Position numbers and translations under genes: made by a program. DNA of 64,000 nucleotides from assembly GCA_963701995.1 (NCBI GenBank), contig OY969693.1, positions 558,001-622,000 of the forward strand, written 5' to 3'. The stretch comes from Methanoflorens sp963701995. Lineage in GTDB: Archaea > Halobacteriota > Bog-38 > Methanoflorentales > Methanoflorentaceae. Shown in pieces: positions 43,264 through 51,718 of this stretch (the stretch's first letter is position 1; every line of letters starts with the position of its first letter). Under the pieces are notes generated by a model that saw only the letters and a program-made list of their open reading frames with translations, made no database searches and was not told the DNA's origin.

Positions 43264-43683
43264 CTACGTGTGAATCGTTTTGTCGCTCACGAAGTAGAGC
43301 GCGACGACGAGAATGCCAGTCGCGACCAAGGCGAGTTCAAAATATTGCACGTTCACAGGCTCATAGCCGAAGGCGATGATTTTACGCACCATTGCTGTGA
43401 GGGCCGCGCCCAGCAACAGTCCAAGGCTAATCGATTTGGTCTTCATATAGCCGACCACCGTCATCAGCAGCTCAAGGACGATAATCGCGGCAAAAAGGTC
43501 GTTTAAGCCGATTATCGGATTATCAGTGACGAAGTAGTTGGTGATACCTTCGACCTCAGCGACGAGCGCGATGACAGCAATAACAACAAGCAGCACGCCG
43601 ACTGCGCCATATAGTATCAGCTCAGCGCGTTCAAAGACCTCCACCATCCTGTGCACTCTTCTTTCGGGAGATTCAGCATCCAT
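43264..43683 (-). CDS. PsiE-family membrane protein
   Basis: The 139-residue protein has four transmembrane helices (LILYGAVGVLLVVIAVIAL, LFAAIIVLELLMTVVGYM, LGLLLGAALTAMVRKIIAF and YFELALVATGILVVALYFV) and resembles the phosphate-starvation-inducible PsiE family. The function is unknown. A CTTTAAG box near 43735 may be the promoter. It is convergent with the 35-residue peptide gene. Confidence 0.78.
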   Translation of the reverse strand: MDAESPERRVHRMVEVFERAELILYGAVGVLLVVIAVIALVAEVEGITNYFVTDNPIIGLNDLFAAIIVLELLMTVVGYMKTKSISLGLLLGAALTAMVRKIIAFGYEPVNVQYFELALVATGILVVALYFVSDKTIHT

Positions 43684-43895
43684 GGCGTCGGAAGAGGACT
43701 CTATTAGGCTTGAACGTTTCTAATTGTGTTCCGCTTAAAGGGTCTTAAGGTTGCAGTGTGGTTGGGATACCGTGTTTTTTTGCCCTCTCTGACCTTTCGC
43801 GCTTCAGAGGCTGCGGTAAAGGATGAGTTCATCGACCTCTACGCAACTGTTGTTCATCACGCTTGCATTTCATGAACTCCAGTGTAAAAAGAGGG

Positions 43896-44096
43896 CTATC
43901 CGCGCGAGTGGATGTTGCCGTCTTCATCGGTGAAGTAGTAGATTTCGGAGCCGGCTTCGACCTCATCCTCGGGTAGCAAATCGACGGCTTCTTGCCAGGT
44001 TTGATCGGGCCGCGCGCCGTTTGGGATGTCAGCGTTGTGCAACTCTTCGTTAGAGTTGTGCAACTTTTTGTCCTCGTTGTGCCTCTTTTTCGCCAC
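43896..44096 (-). CDS. Small acidic protein with LHN repeats
   Basis: The 66-residue protein begins (GTG) AKKRHNEDKKLHNSNEE and has two LHN units, then a domain LHNADIPNGARPDQTWQEAV and DLLPEDEVEAGSEIYYF. GGAGGCGAG lies 7 nt before the GTG. It contains no membrane segment. The C-terminal half (YYFTDEDGNIHSRG) looks like a real folded tail. The frame open upstream runs through a tRNA remnant and is not coding. The function is unknown. Confidence 0.65.
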   Translation of the reverse strand: MAKKRHNEDKKLHNSNEELHNADIPNGARPDQTWQEAVDLLPEDEVEAGSEIYYFTDEDGNIHSRG

Positions 44097-44159
44097 AATC
44101 CTCGCCTCCGACAAAGGCTCAATTGACGGCTCCAGTGCGGCCGATTGCAAAAAGAACGA

Positions 44160-44236
44160 TGGGCTCGGCCGGATTCGGACCGGCGACCTCCGCCATGTTA
44201 AGGCGACGTCATAAACGCGTTGACGACAAAGTGCTC
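44160..44236 (-). pseudogene. Degenerate tRNA-Val copy
   Basis: On the minus strand the 3' two-thirds match an archaeal tRNA-Val: D-stem end TATGAC, anticodon arm TCGCC-TTAACAT-GGCGG, T-arm GCCGG-TCCGAAT-CCGGC and 3' acceptor CGAGCCC with discriminator A. The 5' acceptor half (GAGCACT) does not pair with it; GGGCTCG is expected. The anticodon reads AAC, not the GAC or UAC seen in archaeal tRNA-Val, and the invariant U55 is C. The 5' part runs into a CTCGCT/AGCGAG hairpin. It is a damaged or partial tRNA, possibly an old attachment site. Confidence 0.6.
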
Positions 44237-44275
44237 GCTCTAGAGGTAGCGAGTAAGCGGCCGCCCACATGTACC

Positions 44276-44283
44276 CTTAAAAT
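44276..44283 (+). promoter_or_regulatory. TATA box of the YdeI-like gene, leaderless geometry
   Basis: CTTAAAAT is centred 27 nt before the GTG at 44307. The start codon and the transcript start should coincide. Confidence 0.6.
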
Positions 44284-44306
44284 ACGATCAACGCCCAGAA
44301 GCGTCT

Positions 44307-44909
44307 GTGGCTGAAAGTTCTTCAAGCAAAGCAGATCATTACTACGCCGCAGACCGCGCGTCGTGGCGTCAATGGCTTGTGCAGAATCACGCGGCCTCTC
44401 GCGGTGTATGGTTGGTGTATGACAAAGCGGTCGCGGGTAAACGACGCCTTTCGTACGACGACATCGTTGACGAAGCCGTGGGCTTCGGATGGATAGACAG
44501 CCTCACTCGCTCACTCGACGCTGAGCGGGCAATGCTTTACCTTTCTCCTCGGAAACCAAAGAGTCCGTGGTCACGAAGCAACAAAGAACGGGTTGCGAGA
44601 CTAGTCAAAAAAGGGCTGATGACCGAGGCTGGGTTAGCAGTCGTCGAGGCAGCCAAAATGGATGGATCTTGGGATGTGTATGACGCGGTAGATCAGCTCA
44701 TCATCCCGTCCGACCTCGAAGCGGCGTTTGCCGACAATAAAGCCGCTGGACAGAACTTCGCGACGTTCAGCGCGTCAAGCAAGAAACAGCTACTGCGGTA
44801 CGTCGCGAATGCCAAGCGTCCTGAAACGCGACAAAAACGGATCGCGCAGATTGTGCACGCGGCAGCGCAGAACAAAAACCCACTCGCGCAGGCCGCGAGC
44901 AAGAAGTAA
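44307..44909 (+). CDS. YdeI/OmpD-associated family protein
   Basis: The 200-residue protein matches the bacteriocin-protection, YdeI or OmpD-associated family. It has the characteristic WRQWLVQNHAASRGVWLVYDK start, YDDIVDEAVGFGWIDS, SPRKPKSPWSRSNKERV and an alanine-rich C-terminal helix. The family is widespread, cytoplasmic and of unknown molecular role. The start is GTG 44307, supported by the TATA box at leaderless distance. It is divergent from the acidic small gene and the tRNA remnant. Confidence 0.85.
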   Translation: MAESSSSKADHYYAADRASWRQWLVQNHAASRGVWLVYDKAVAGKRRLSYDDIVDEAVGFGWIDSLTRSLDAERAMLYLSPRKPKSPWSRSNKERVARLVKKGLMTEAGLAVVEAAKMDGSWDVYDAVDQLIIPSDLEAAFADNKAAGQNFATFSASSKKQLLRYVANAKRPETRQKRIAQIVHAAAQNKNPLAQAASKK

Positions 44910-45108
44910 CTGCCACCGTAAAGAGATAGCGTGTGCCTATTTGTCTAAATAAGCAGTCATTGCTTGTTTCCAATGTATTTCAATCTATGGCGCCGAAATG
45001 ACAAATGAGGCCCAAAATTCCATTTTCCTCCATTCGAGGCCTTCCGCCGTCGGTCAAGTATCCTTATTACAGGCTGCTGAGATAGTAGCACCAGAGGCGA
45101 TCGGGATC

Positions 45109-45885
45109 ATGGCACGTATTCTCATAACGGGCTGCAGAGGAGGCATAGGGCTTGATGTGGCGTGTAGGCTGCTCAAGAGAGGCCATAGAGTCTATGCAAC
45201 TGTTCACAGAGAGACCTCAGTTGATGAATTACGATCTGTTTTGACATCTTTTGGCGAGAACTTCGCCGTGGACAAGCTCGACGTGACTGAAGCCAACGAC
45301 ATCAACAAAGTTGACGCGTGGGACATCGATGTCTTGATCAACAACGCCGCTATCGGCGATTCCGGACCGTTGGCCGAAATAGATCCTCAGCGAATCAGCG
45401 CCGTGTTTGAGACAAACGTGTTTTCAGCGCTGCGATTAACACAGAAAGTCTTGCCTCAGATGATCGCAAAGGGTGGAGGACGCATTGTGTTCATGGGTTC
45501 AATGGCAGGACTCATTCCCACGCCATTTTACGCGCCATATGCCATGACAAAATCTGCTCTCGAAAGTGTCGCCTCCTCTTTGCGAACGGAACTGAAACCA
45601 TTTGGCATCAAAGTGATTGTCATCAACCCTGGGGGCTATAACACAGGCTTCAATCAGAAAAACCTGGCGAAAAAATACGAGTGGATGGACGTAAACGGTC
45701 TGTATAAAGATCACATGGGATACGTCCGCGAAGCGGGAGAGCGACTCGTGAAGCGCGAGTTGCAAGACACGCAGAGCATTGCAAAACAAGTCGTCAAGGC
45801 GGTCGAATCTCGGCGACCAAAGCGCAGATACGTCGCCCCTAAATGGGAATGGATTTTTCTTCCACTCGTCCGCAGGTTTGGTTAA
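45109..45885 (+). CDS. Short-chain dehydrogenase/reductase
   Basis: The 258-residue SDR has the TGCRGGIG cofactor loop at about residue 8, the NNAA motif (VLINNAAIG), and the catalytic YAPYAMTKSA (Tyr-x3-Lys) with an upstream Ser in VFMGSMAGL. It reduces or oxidises a carbonyl compound with NAD(P); the substrate is not known. ATG 45109 follows AGAGGCG; the frame open from 44998 has no ribosome site. A classical-type SDR without fusion. Confidence 0.9.
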   Translation: MARILITGCRGGIGLDVACRLLKRGHRVYATVHRETSVDELRSVLTSFGENFAVDKLDVTEANDINKVDAWDIDVLINNAAIGDSGPLAEIDPQRISAVFETNVFSALRLTQKVLPQMIAKGGGRIVFMGSMAGLIPTPFYAPYAMTKSALESVASSLRTELKPFGIKVIVINPGGYNTGFNQKNLAKKYEWMDVNGLYKDHMGYVREAGERLVKRELQDTQSIAKQVVKAVESRRPKRRYVAPKWEWIFLPLVRRFG

Positions 45886-46044
45886 GTTCCACATCACGTG
45901 GCATTCTGGTGCGCTGTCTGCGATGCTCCCTCGCAGGACGGAGGGTGTCAATCACCATCGGCTGGCGAAGACGACGTGGCGGTGCGCGTGCTAACCGGCG
46001 ATAAAGAAATAGTTATTACTTCTGACGGCAGTTTCTATCACGTA

Positions 46045-46212
46045 ATGAGCGTACTATCAGATCTTCTCGTAGTAGGACCGATCCTTATTATCGTGCTCCT
46101 AGTGATCACTGTAGTCATCCACTTGCTTCCCTGGTTGATACTTGTCGCGCTGGTGTTCTTTGTGGTGTGGTTCTTGTTTTTCCGAAATCCCCGAAGACCG
46201 GTTGCGTATTAG
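46045..46212 (+). CDS. Small two-helix membrane protein
   Basis: The frame from ATG 46045 encodes 55 residues: MSVLSDLLVVGPILIIVLL, a second helix LILVALVFFVVWFLFF and the tail RNPRRPVAY. A TTATTACT stretch lies about 28 nt before the ATG, giving possible leaderless expression. An alternative longer frame starts at 45898. Hydrophobic composition and the basic tail support coding; no family is recognised. Confidence 0.5.
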   Translation: MSVLSDLLVVGPILIIVLLVITVVIHLLPWLILVALVFFVVWFLFFRNPRRPVAY

Positions 46213-46375
46213 TTTCGCGCTTGTTTCTTGGAGCCGCAAAGGAGGCCTCATAACGGGACGTTGCGCAGAGCGCTGTGGAGATTCTGCGAACGGGCTGTGG
46301 TGAGGGCGGACAAGGAACTCGACATAGGCGATAAAGGCATATTGAAGAAGAACAAGACAGCCCAGCAGAGATACG

Positions 46376-46975
46376 ATGGTCTATCTAACGGGACTATTCC
46401 CGACGACAACTGCGGCATCAATATTCTTTGTTGTGTACGCGTTGTGGCTGCTCAGCGAACTCGTTATTGGGGGCATTATCCCGCGCTCGCGTCGCCGCGG
46501 CACCCCGATCAGATACGAAGACCGGAGTTCCCGCCTACTGATATCACTGAGCATGCTCCTTTCCCTTACGATCGCCTTTCTTTTTGCCGCTTCTGGTATC
46601 GCATCGTTACCGAGCTGGGCTTTCTACCTCGGGATCGGCCTGATGATCGCCGGCATTCTTCTCCGACAGTGGTCGATTGCCGTGCTGGGACGTTATTTCT
46701 CGCGGACCGTCGGCGTTCAAGAGGGCCAAGCGGTGGTGGACCGCGGACCGTATCGACTGGTGCGCCATCCCGCGTATACAGGATCGCTCCTCACCATGGT
46801 CGGACTGGGGTTCGTGCTGCAGTCGTGGGGGGCTGTGCTCGTGCTCATAGTTTTTTTCGGTGTGGCGTTCGGCTATCGGATTCACGTGGAGGAGGGAGTT
46901 TTGACGTCGAAGCTGGGCGACGAATACGTCGCATACGCGAAGAAAACAAAACGGCTTATTCCGTACGTTCTCTGA
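46376..46975 (+). CDS. ICMT/PEMT-like membrane methyltransferase
   Basis: The 199-residue protein has five to six transmembrane helices and the C-terminal methyltransferase signature GPYRLVRHPAYTG and the GDEYVAYAKKTKRLIP end, as in isoprenylcysteine carboxyl methyltransferase-like and phospholipid methyltransferase families. It would transfer a methyl group from SAM to a lipid-linked or membrane substrate. AGAGA lies upstream of the ATG. An overlapping longer frame from 46228 on the same strand is rejected. It is a single gene. Confidence 0.86.
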   Translation: MVYLTGLFPTTTAASIFFVVYALWLLSELVIGGIIPRSRRRGTPIRYEDRSSRLLISLSMLLSLTIAFLFAASGIASLPSWAFYLGIGLMIAGILLRQWSIAVLGRYFSRTVGVQEGQAVVDRGPYRLVRHPAYTGSLLTMVGLGFVLQSWGAVLVLIVFFGVAFGYRIHVEEGVLTSKLGDEYVAYAKKTKRLIPYVL

Positions 46976-47408
46976 ACCCTTTCCGCAGCCACCACTCCAT
47001 TTTTTGAATAATCACCGCCCCCCGCGCCGCCGCCGAGCGGCCAGAGGAGGATGGACTGTAGCAACGTCTCGAATCGCGGTCGCGGTTGCGACGATGCTGC
47101 TCGCAACAACGGTAGGGGCTCCGGCAGGAAAGGCTTGAAATTGAGAATGCTCTGAGATTGCCTCTGCTGGTCAGATCTGAAAAAGCGGCGGATAACCCAT
47201 GCACTGCCCCGCCGCCTCTTGGGAGGTGATACCACGAGAAAGTATCAGCGATACTCCTCATTGCCGTCAAGGCGGTCGGGTACTTAGCGATGTCGGTTTG
47301 GTCGCGGCGGTTACAGGAGCAGTCAGACAAGGAAGGGCACGATTGCAGCACCCGTAGGGCAAGGGGGACGCTCGCTGATGTTCGCTGATGTGCGTACGCG
47401 CGCCGCTA
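46976..47408 (+). other. Intergenic region, convergent genes
   Basis: About 430 bp between convergent genes. A fragment near 47060-47125 in plus frame reads VATSRIAVAVATMLLATT, like a signal peptide or membrane helix without a start codon. It may be a remnant. No intact gene is seen. Confidence 0.4.
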
Positions 47409-48293
47409 TTACTTGAGATACGCGCCGAAGAAAGTGCACACCTTCGCCCACGCGTCGTCTCTCGCGGCGGCATTTGCGTCCTCAGTGCCGCCAATGGCCA
47501 TGCCGCCGGCACCGATTGTGCTTGCCGGCGCGAGTCGGCCCGGCCCAGCAAGCAGGTGCCCCGCGCCGTTGTAAGGGAAATGTTGGAAGGAAAAGGCGAA
47601 GTGGAGCTGTTTGAGCCGTTCGATGACCCGTTCGCACATCATGCTCGATGGCCAAATCGCGTCATCTGTTCCAGAGGCTAACAAAATGGGGCCGTTGATA
47701 CGCTCGACGGGAATGACGGCGCGCTCTACCGCTTGCCGGTCCTTAAGGCTGCCGAGATACAACCCCAAGTAAAAGCCGTACCGCTCTATGCAGTCGTTGT
47801 CCATTCGGAAGGGCACGAAGGGCACCGGCTTTCCGCCTAGCGTCCAGGAGGATTTCGACGCCGACGCATCCGACCATGCCTCATCAATGCCCTGAAAGAC
47901 GACATGACTCGGGGAGTACGCCACGACGGCGCGGATCTCTCGATACGTCGCACTGACTAGCAACGCGGCTTCGCCGCCTTTCGAGGTGCCCACGACGCCG
48001 ATTTTACTCGACTCAACCGACGGCTCCGAGCGCATCCATTCGATTGCTGACCTGAAGTACTCGAGCGGTATCTCCTCAAGCCGAGCGGGCAGGTGTTCGA
48101 GCCCAAAGTACGCAAGCGCGAGCGCCGCATATCCCCGCTCTGCCAGAAGCGAGCCGACAGCGCTCGTGCTGCCCAAGCCGCCGCCCGCACCACCTATGAC
48201 GATGATTCCCGGTTGCGTGCCAGACGTTGATGGTCGGTGGAAGTTGGCAACGAGGCCATTCTCTCTTACTGCGCTCGGTTCCAAAAAAATCAC
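47409..48293 (-). CDS. BAAT-like alpha/beta hydrolase
   Basis: The 294-residue protein resembles the C-terminal domain of acyl-CoA thioesterase/bile acid acyltransferase (dienelactone hydrolase-like fold). It has the nucleophile in VVGTSKGGEAALL (Ser104 region), the acid in ASGTDDAIWPS (Asp210 region) and His in PYNGAGHLL (His249 region). The substrate is probably an acyl thioester or ester. The start is GTG 48293, supported by a TATA box at leaderless distance. It is divergent from the proline dehydrogenase gene. Confidence 0.84.
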   Translation of the reverse strand: MIFLEPSAVRENGLVANFHRPSTSGTQPGIIVIGGAGGGLGSTSAVGSLLAERGYAALALAYFGLEHLPARLEEIPLEYFRSAIEWMRSEPSVESSKIGVVGTSKGGEAALLVSATYREIRAVVAYSPSHVVFQGIDEAWSDASASKSSWTLGGKPVPFVPFRMDNDCIERYGFYLGLYLGSLKDRQAVERAVIPVERINGPILLASGTDDAIWPSSMMCERVIERLKQLHFAFSFQHFPYNGAGHLLAGPGRLAPASTIGAGGMAIGGTEDANAAARDDAWAKVCTFFGAYLK

Positions 48294-48317
48294 CGTCCCG
48301 CGATACGTTTTGACCCG

Positions 48318-48323
48318 TTATAA
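48318..48323 (-). promoter_or_regulatory. TATA box of the BAAT-like hydrolase
   Basis: TTATAA is centred 27 nt before GTG 48293 and no ribosome site exists, so this is a leaderless unit. Confidence 0.6.
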
Positions 48324-48438
48324 GCCTATGTGCGCAGACCGACGAAGCGTTAGTCCGCCGACAACGAACGGAGTCGTGGTTAGTTACCAGCGCGTCACTC
48401 CAGACATCGGCATTCCAATTCGGTAACGACGGTAAACT

Positions 48439-48446
48439 GTTTAATA
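48439..48446 (+). promoter_or_regulatory. TATA box of proline dehydrogenase
   Basis: GTTTAATA is centred 35 nt before the ATG at 48478, giving a leader of about 9 nt. Confidence 0.5.
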
Positions 48447-48477
48447 GACAAACTCGCAATGCTGTGCAAACGCAAAG

Positions 48478-49284
48478 ATGAACGAACTTGAGAGTCGATG
48501 GGCGTTACCCGACTTGCAAAGCGCTGTCGATTGGTGTTCGCGGAGGAACGCTCAGAACATCCGGTGCATCATCGACGTGCTAGGGGAATACGCGCGCGAG
48601 GAAAGCCAGGCCGCTGGCTCGGTTGAGGCGTATATGGCTGCTGCGAAGTCTATTGCCGACAATGGACTAGATGCATCGTTATCCGTCAAGCTGAGCGCGT
48701 TGGGGGCCCTCTTTGACCAAGAACGCTGCCGGCAAAACGTGCAGACGATCGCCCGAGAAGCGGCACGCCGCGGCGTCGGATTTGAAATAGATATGGAAGG
48801 ACAGGGCCTCGTCACATACACAATCGACGTCGCTGCGGCGTGCGCAAAAAGGGGGCGTGTGAGCCTCGCGCTGCAGGCATACCTTGATCGCTCGCGTAAT
48901 GACGTTGTGCGCGCGTCGGAGTCCGGTATCATTGCACGGATTGTAAAGGGAGCGTACGTGGGATCAACCACGGACTTTGCTGATGTCCAGAAGCGTTTCA
49001 AGCAGCTGTCAAAGATCCTGTGCGCGAAGGCGTCTTTCTTTGCCGTTGGAACACACGATCCAGACCTCATCGAGTGGATGACTACGAAGATGGAAGGGAA
49101 GAGGGACTTAATCGAGTTTGGCTTTCTCAAAGGTCTCGCTGATCGCACGAAGCTTTCGATGGCCCAAGAGGGGTGGCTCGTCTCGGAATACGTGCCGTTC
49201 GGCGAGAATCGCACGGCGTACGAGGTAAGGCGGCGAAAATACCTCAAGGAGCTTGAGGGTTTAGGGCGTACCCCCGCTCCATAG
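48478..49284 (+). CDS. Proline dehydrogenase
   Basis: The 268-residue FAD-binding barrel oxidises proline to pyrroline-5-carboxylate. Motifs are SLSVKLSALG, VGFEIDMEGQGLVTYT, SLALQAYLDRSRNDV and RIVKGAYVGS (substrate and flavin contacts) with the C-terminal YVPFGENRTAYEVRRRKY, where the Arg pair binds the carboxylate. It is a short monofunctional form like those of Thermus and archaea, not fused to P5CDH. The partner P5C dehydrogenase is at 36949. A 7-bp hairpin follows. Confidence 0.92.
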   Translation: MNELESRWALPDLQSAVDWCSRRNAQNIRCIIDVLGEYAREESQAAGSVEAYMAAAKSIADNGLDASLSVKLSALGALFDQERCRQNVQTIAREAARRGVGFEIDMEGQGLVTYTIDVAAACAKRGRVSLALQAYLDRSRNDVVRASESGIIARIVKGAYVGSTTDFADVQKRFKQLSKILCAKASFFAVGTHDPDLIEWMTTKMEGKRDLIEFGFLKGLADRTKLSMAQEGWLVSEYVPFGENRTAYEVRRRKYLKELEGLGRTPAP

Positions 49285-49297
49285 ACGCCTAGAAGAG

Positions 49298-49322
49298 CGC
49301 CTAGTAATTTTGGCGCTAGGCG
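49298..49322 (+). terminator. Hairpin downstream of proline dehydrogenase
   Basis: CGCCTAG and CTAGGCG form a 7-bp stem with an 11-nt loop, 14 nt after the stop. It is not followed by a strong T-tract, so terminator function is uncertain. Confidence 0.35.
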
Positions 49323-49605
49323 ACACGTTTCTAAGATCTAGCGCAATTTTCTTGGATCCCGGTACGTTTCCAGTACGAGCGTAAGCGGTGCTGCCGCAAT
49401 TAGTGTCGCGATCTCAGCGAGGATTGTCGTCTGCTTAGCCCAACGTCTGTTTGATTTTAGCGTGTCGCCAACGTACAGGCGTGTTTTCGGGCTATTCGCG
49501 TTTCTGTGCACTCAGCGTAATGATACCTAAGCTCCGCTCATATGGTAGTTCAAGGCGTCGATGCGGACGTTTAAGTGCGTCGCTCGCGCAGGAGGAGGGA
49601 ATGGG
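49323..49605 (-). other. Intergenic region, convergent genes
   Basis: About 280 bp between proline dehydrogenase and the first HdeD-like gene; no gene recognised. Confidence 0.4.
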
Positions 49606-50121
49606 TTAGACCCATCTCCCCATGATCCCGGAGATTATCGACTCTAATCCGAAGATTACCAGGAACACTGCCAGCAGGAACACGAGCGTTGCCAAGCCGA
49701 GACCCGGGAAGATTATCACGACAAAGCCTATGATAATTCCGAGTATCCCGACGACGATGCCCCCTATTGTACCACGCGCAGCACTCGCTATCCCGGCGAA
49801 CAACAATGCTAAGCCGAGCAGATAGACGAGCGTCAGTGATCCGTAGACGAACGGATTGTCGATTACAGCGGCGGCGATTATGATCGCCAGCGCCGACAGA
49901 ATCAGGTTAAGCAGCCGTCGCCATCCGGTAATGCCTTTTGCAAATACTCGTATGAAATAGTTAATTCCAAGGATAATCAGCGCGATTGCTAGGAAGAGTA
50001 TAAGCGTTGCTATAGCTACTCCTGGATAGGCGATTACATAGCCGCCGAGGACAAGGATGATAAGACCTGCGATGATTTCAAGGATTCGCAGCCAGATAGA
50101 ACTCTTATTTTCGTCAGCCAT
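49606..50121 (-). CDS. HdeD/DUF308-like membrane protein 1
   Basis: The 171-residue protein has six transmembrane helices with repeated sections (IIAGLIILVLGGYVIAYPG, VGILGIIIGFVVIIFPG), typical of the HdeD-like DUF308 family. HdeD of E. coli is linked to acid resistance; other members are uncharacterised. ATG 50121 follows GGAGGTGA after 12 nt. A tandem paralogue lies upstream at 50355, but the spacing (233 bp) and the A-rich terminator between them suggest separate transcripts. Confidence 0.85.
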   Translation of the reverse strand: MADENKSSIWLRILEIIAGLIILVLGGYVIAYPGVAIATLILFLAIALIILGINYFIRVFAKGITGWRRLLNLILSALAIIIAAAVIDNPFVYGSLTLVYLLGLALLFAGIASAARGTIGGIVVGILGIIIGFVVIIFPGLGLATLVFLLAVFLVIFGLESIISGIMGRWV

Positions 50122-50328
50122 TTTGATTTTCACCTCCCTTGACGTTTTTTTTTGTAATTCAAACTCCAGTTTATGGGTTGGCGTGTTTATATTAATTCCG
50201 GTTTGCACAGCCCGGCGTAGTTTCTGCTTTGCACTGCTCGCTTCGCGGCGCATGATGCAATGGATTCGCCACCGGCTAATGCATACAGAACACCCACGAG
50301 CATTGCGCAAAGAATTCGTGCTTACTAT

Positions 50329-50341
50329 AAAAAAAAGAAAA
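50329..50341 (-). terminator. T-tract terminator of HdeD-like gene 2
   Basis: A8-G-A4 on the plus strand is a TTTTCTTTTTTTT run on the minus strand, 14-26 nt after the stop of the 50355 gene. This is a typical archaeal U-tract. Confidence 0.55.
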
Positions 50342-50354
50342 GGCATGCGGCGTG

Positions 50355-50900
50355 TTAGCCGCGGCTGCCTGCTCCTGCGATGACGAGCTGGATCCCAAAG
50401 AGGAATAACACCAGCGCGACTAGGAGCCCAAGGAAATTGGTGGCAAAGGTGCTGTTTACGAAAGCGTATATAGCGAGTATAAACGCTATGACACCGAGAA
50501 TAATGTTCGCCCAACGAACCGCGGGCGGCATTCCGACTGCCATAGAATAGCCTGCAAACTGAAGCCTTCCTATCGCGTTCAGCAACAATCCGAAGGCAAA
50601 AATTAGTATGACTAACGTTGTGCCAAAGCTGCTATATACGATAGTTGCAGCTCCCACCGCCAGAAAAATAATCCCCAATATGACGTTCAATACTCTGCCA
50701 GTTCCCGAGAGGACCTTTGACGTAGCTCCGCGTATTAGCAGTATGAGGCCCAGGATGAGAACTCCGATTCCGAGTATCCATCTGATTGTGTTTACAGCAG
50801 CACCGGTGTTGAAAAGGACGTAAACTCCGAGGACGAGAACAATTATTCCGAGAATGATCTCGAGGAGACGCGCCCACATTGGGGTTGCTTTTTCAGCCAT
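50355..50900 (-). CDS. HdeD/DUF308-like membrane protein 2
   Basis: The 181-residue protein is a paralogue of the 49606 protein, with the same repeat pattern (EIILGIIVLVLGVYVLFNTG, VILGIIFLAVGAATIVYSSF, FLGLLVALVLFLFGIQLVIA). AAAGGAGGTGT lies 13 nt before ATG 50900 and a GATATAAAC box near 50960 gives the promoter. The pair may act together in membrane stress. Confidence 0.85.
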   Translation of the reverse strand: MAEKATPMWARLLEIILGIIVLVLGVYVLFNTGAAVNTIRWILGIGVLILGLILLIRGATSKVLSGTGRVLNVILGIIFLAVGAATIVYSSFGTTLVILIFAFGLLLNAIGRLQFAGYSMAVGMPPAVRWANIILGVIAFILAIYAFVNSTFATNFLGLLVALVLFLFGIQLVIAGAGSRG

Positions 50901-51718
50901 GTTTATATTACACCTCCTTTGACGTTTTTAAGATTCGCAATGTCATCTGTGTCGTCGTGTTTATATCGCTTCCGATTTGGCAGCTTTATATTTGACCTTT
51001 TAGAAATACACCACACATCTGAAACGGGCGGGGCGTTTGATAGCCGTATCAACTCGGAGTGCAACGTGCAGACGCAAGATTGAAACCGGTGCATCGTGGT
51101 AACTGCCCTCCCCGCGCCGGCGTACAATGTACATACGTCGCGATTCACACACACAAGTGTAACAAACGTTCTTATAGCGGTTCGCACAACAAATGATGTG
51201 CCAAGACCGCCTAAGGCGGTATTGTTGCAGCGCCACACGTGATGTTGCTTCCTTCGAAAGTGTTCTTAAAACGAACCATGACCTCAGTTTGGTAGCACTG
51301 CCCCAAAGGAGAAGTTTGAATATGTGGCGCTGCCTCCTCTCTTTCTTAAAGCCGTTAAGGTCTGTGCTGATTAGGTGAAGCGTGCGCTGTGATCTCGCGG
51401 CGCTGCTGTGATCTCGCGGCGCTGCTGTGATCTCGCGGCGCTGTCGTCATTACTATCGGAATCGCTGCAGTAGATAGTACGTCAAAGCTAGCGACTCACG
51501 CGCTCCCTAGCTCGCCTTTCGTGTGCCAGTCCCTCGGCACCCGTGCACAACTGTAGACGGTAGCTGCTTGCATGCGATTGGTCCCGACCCTTATAACCAA
51601 ACACGAGCGAACGGCTCGGACGGAGTAATCTACGCAATTTTTAGCCTCACTGGCGCTCAAGACGTCCAAATAGACAGACTAATAAAGTACGTTGAATATA
51701 CACGGTAAAAGTGATCTA
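50901..51718 (+). other. Long intergenic region
   Basis: About 820 bp that contains a TATA box for the HdeD gene, a 57-bp tandem repeat and a short frame (51322, MWRCLLSFLK) with a GGAG site but only 18 codons. I see no clear gene. Confidence 0.4.
51386..51442 (+). repeat. Tandem repeat, three copies of 19 bp
   Basis: The unit gctgtgatctcgcggcgct occurs three times in exact tandem with no spacer, so it is not a CRISPR. It is GC-rich and lies in non-coding DNA. Slippage or a protein-binding array are possible origins. Confidence 0.9.

Noticed and set aside
44160..44236. Functional tRNA-Val
   Set aside because: The 5' acceptor does not pair, U55 is replaced and the anticodon AAC is not an archaeal one.
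46228..47007. 259-codon plus frame overlapping the ICMT-like gene
   Set aside because: The frame at 46376 has transmembrane helices and the RHPAYTG motif; the longer frame is Arg/Pro/Ser-rich.
51322..51378. 18-codon frame with GGAG site
   Set aside because: Too short and with no conserved feature; could be a leader peptide but cannot be supported.
51386..51442. CRISPR-like repeat
   Set aside because: The units are directly adjacent with no spacers, so it is a tandem repeat.
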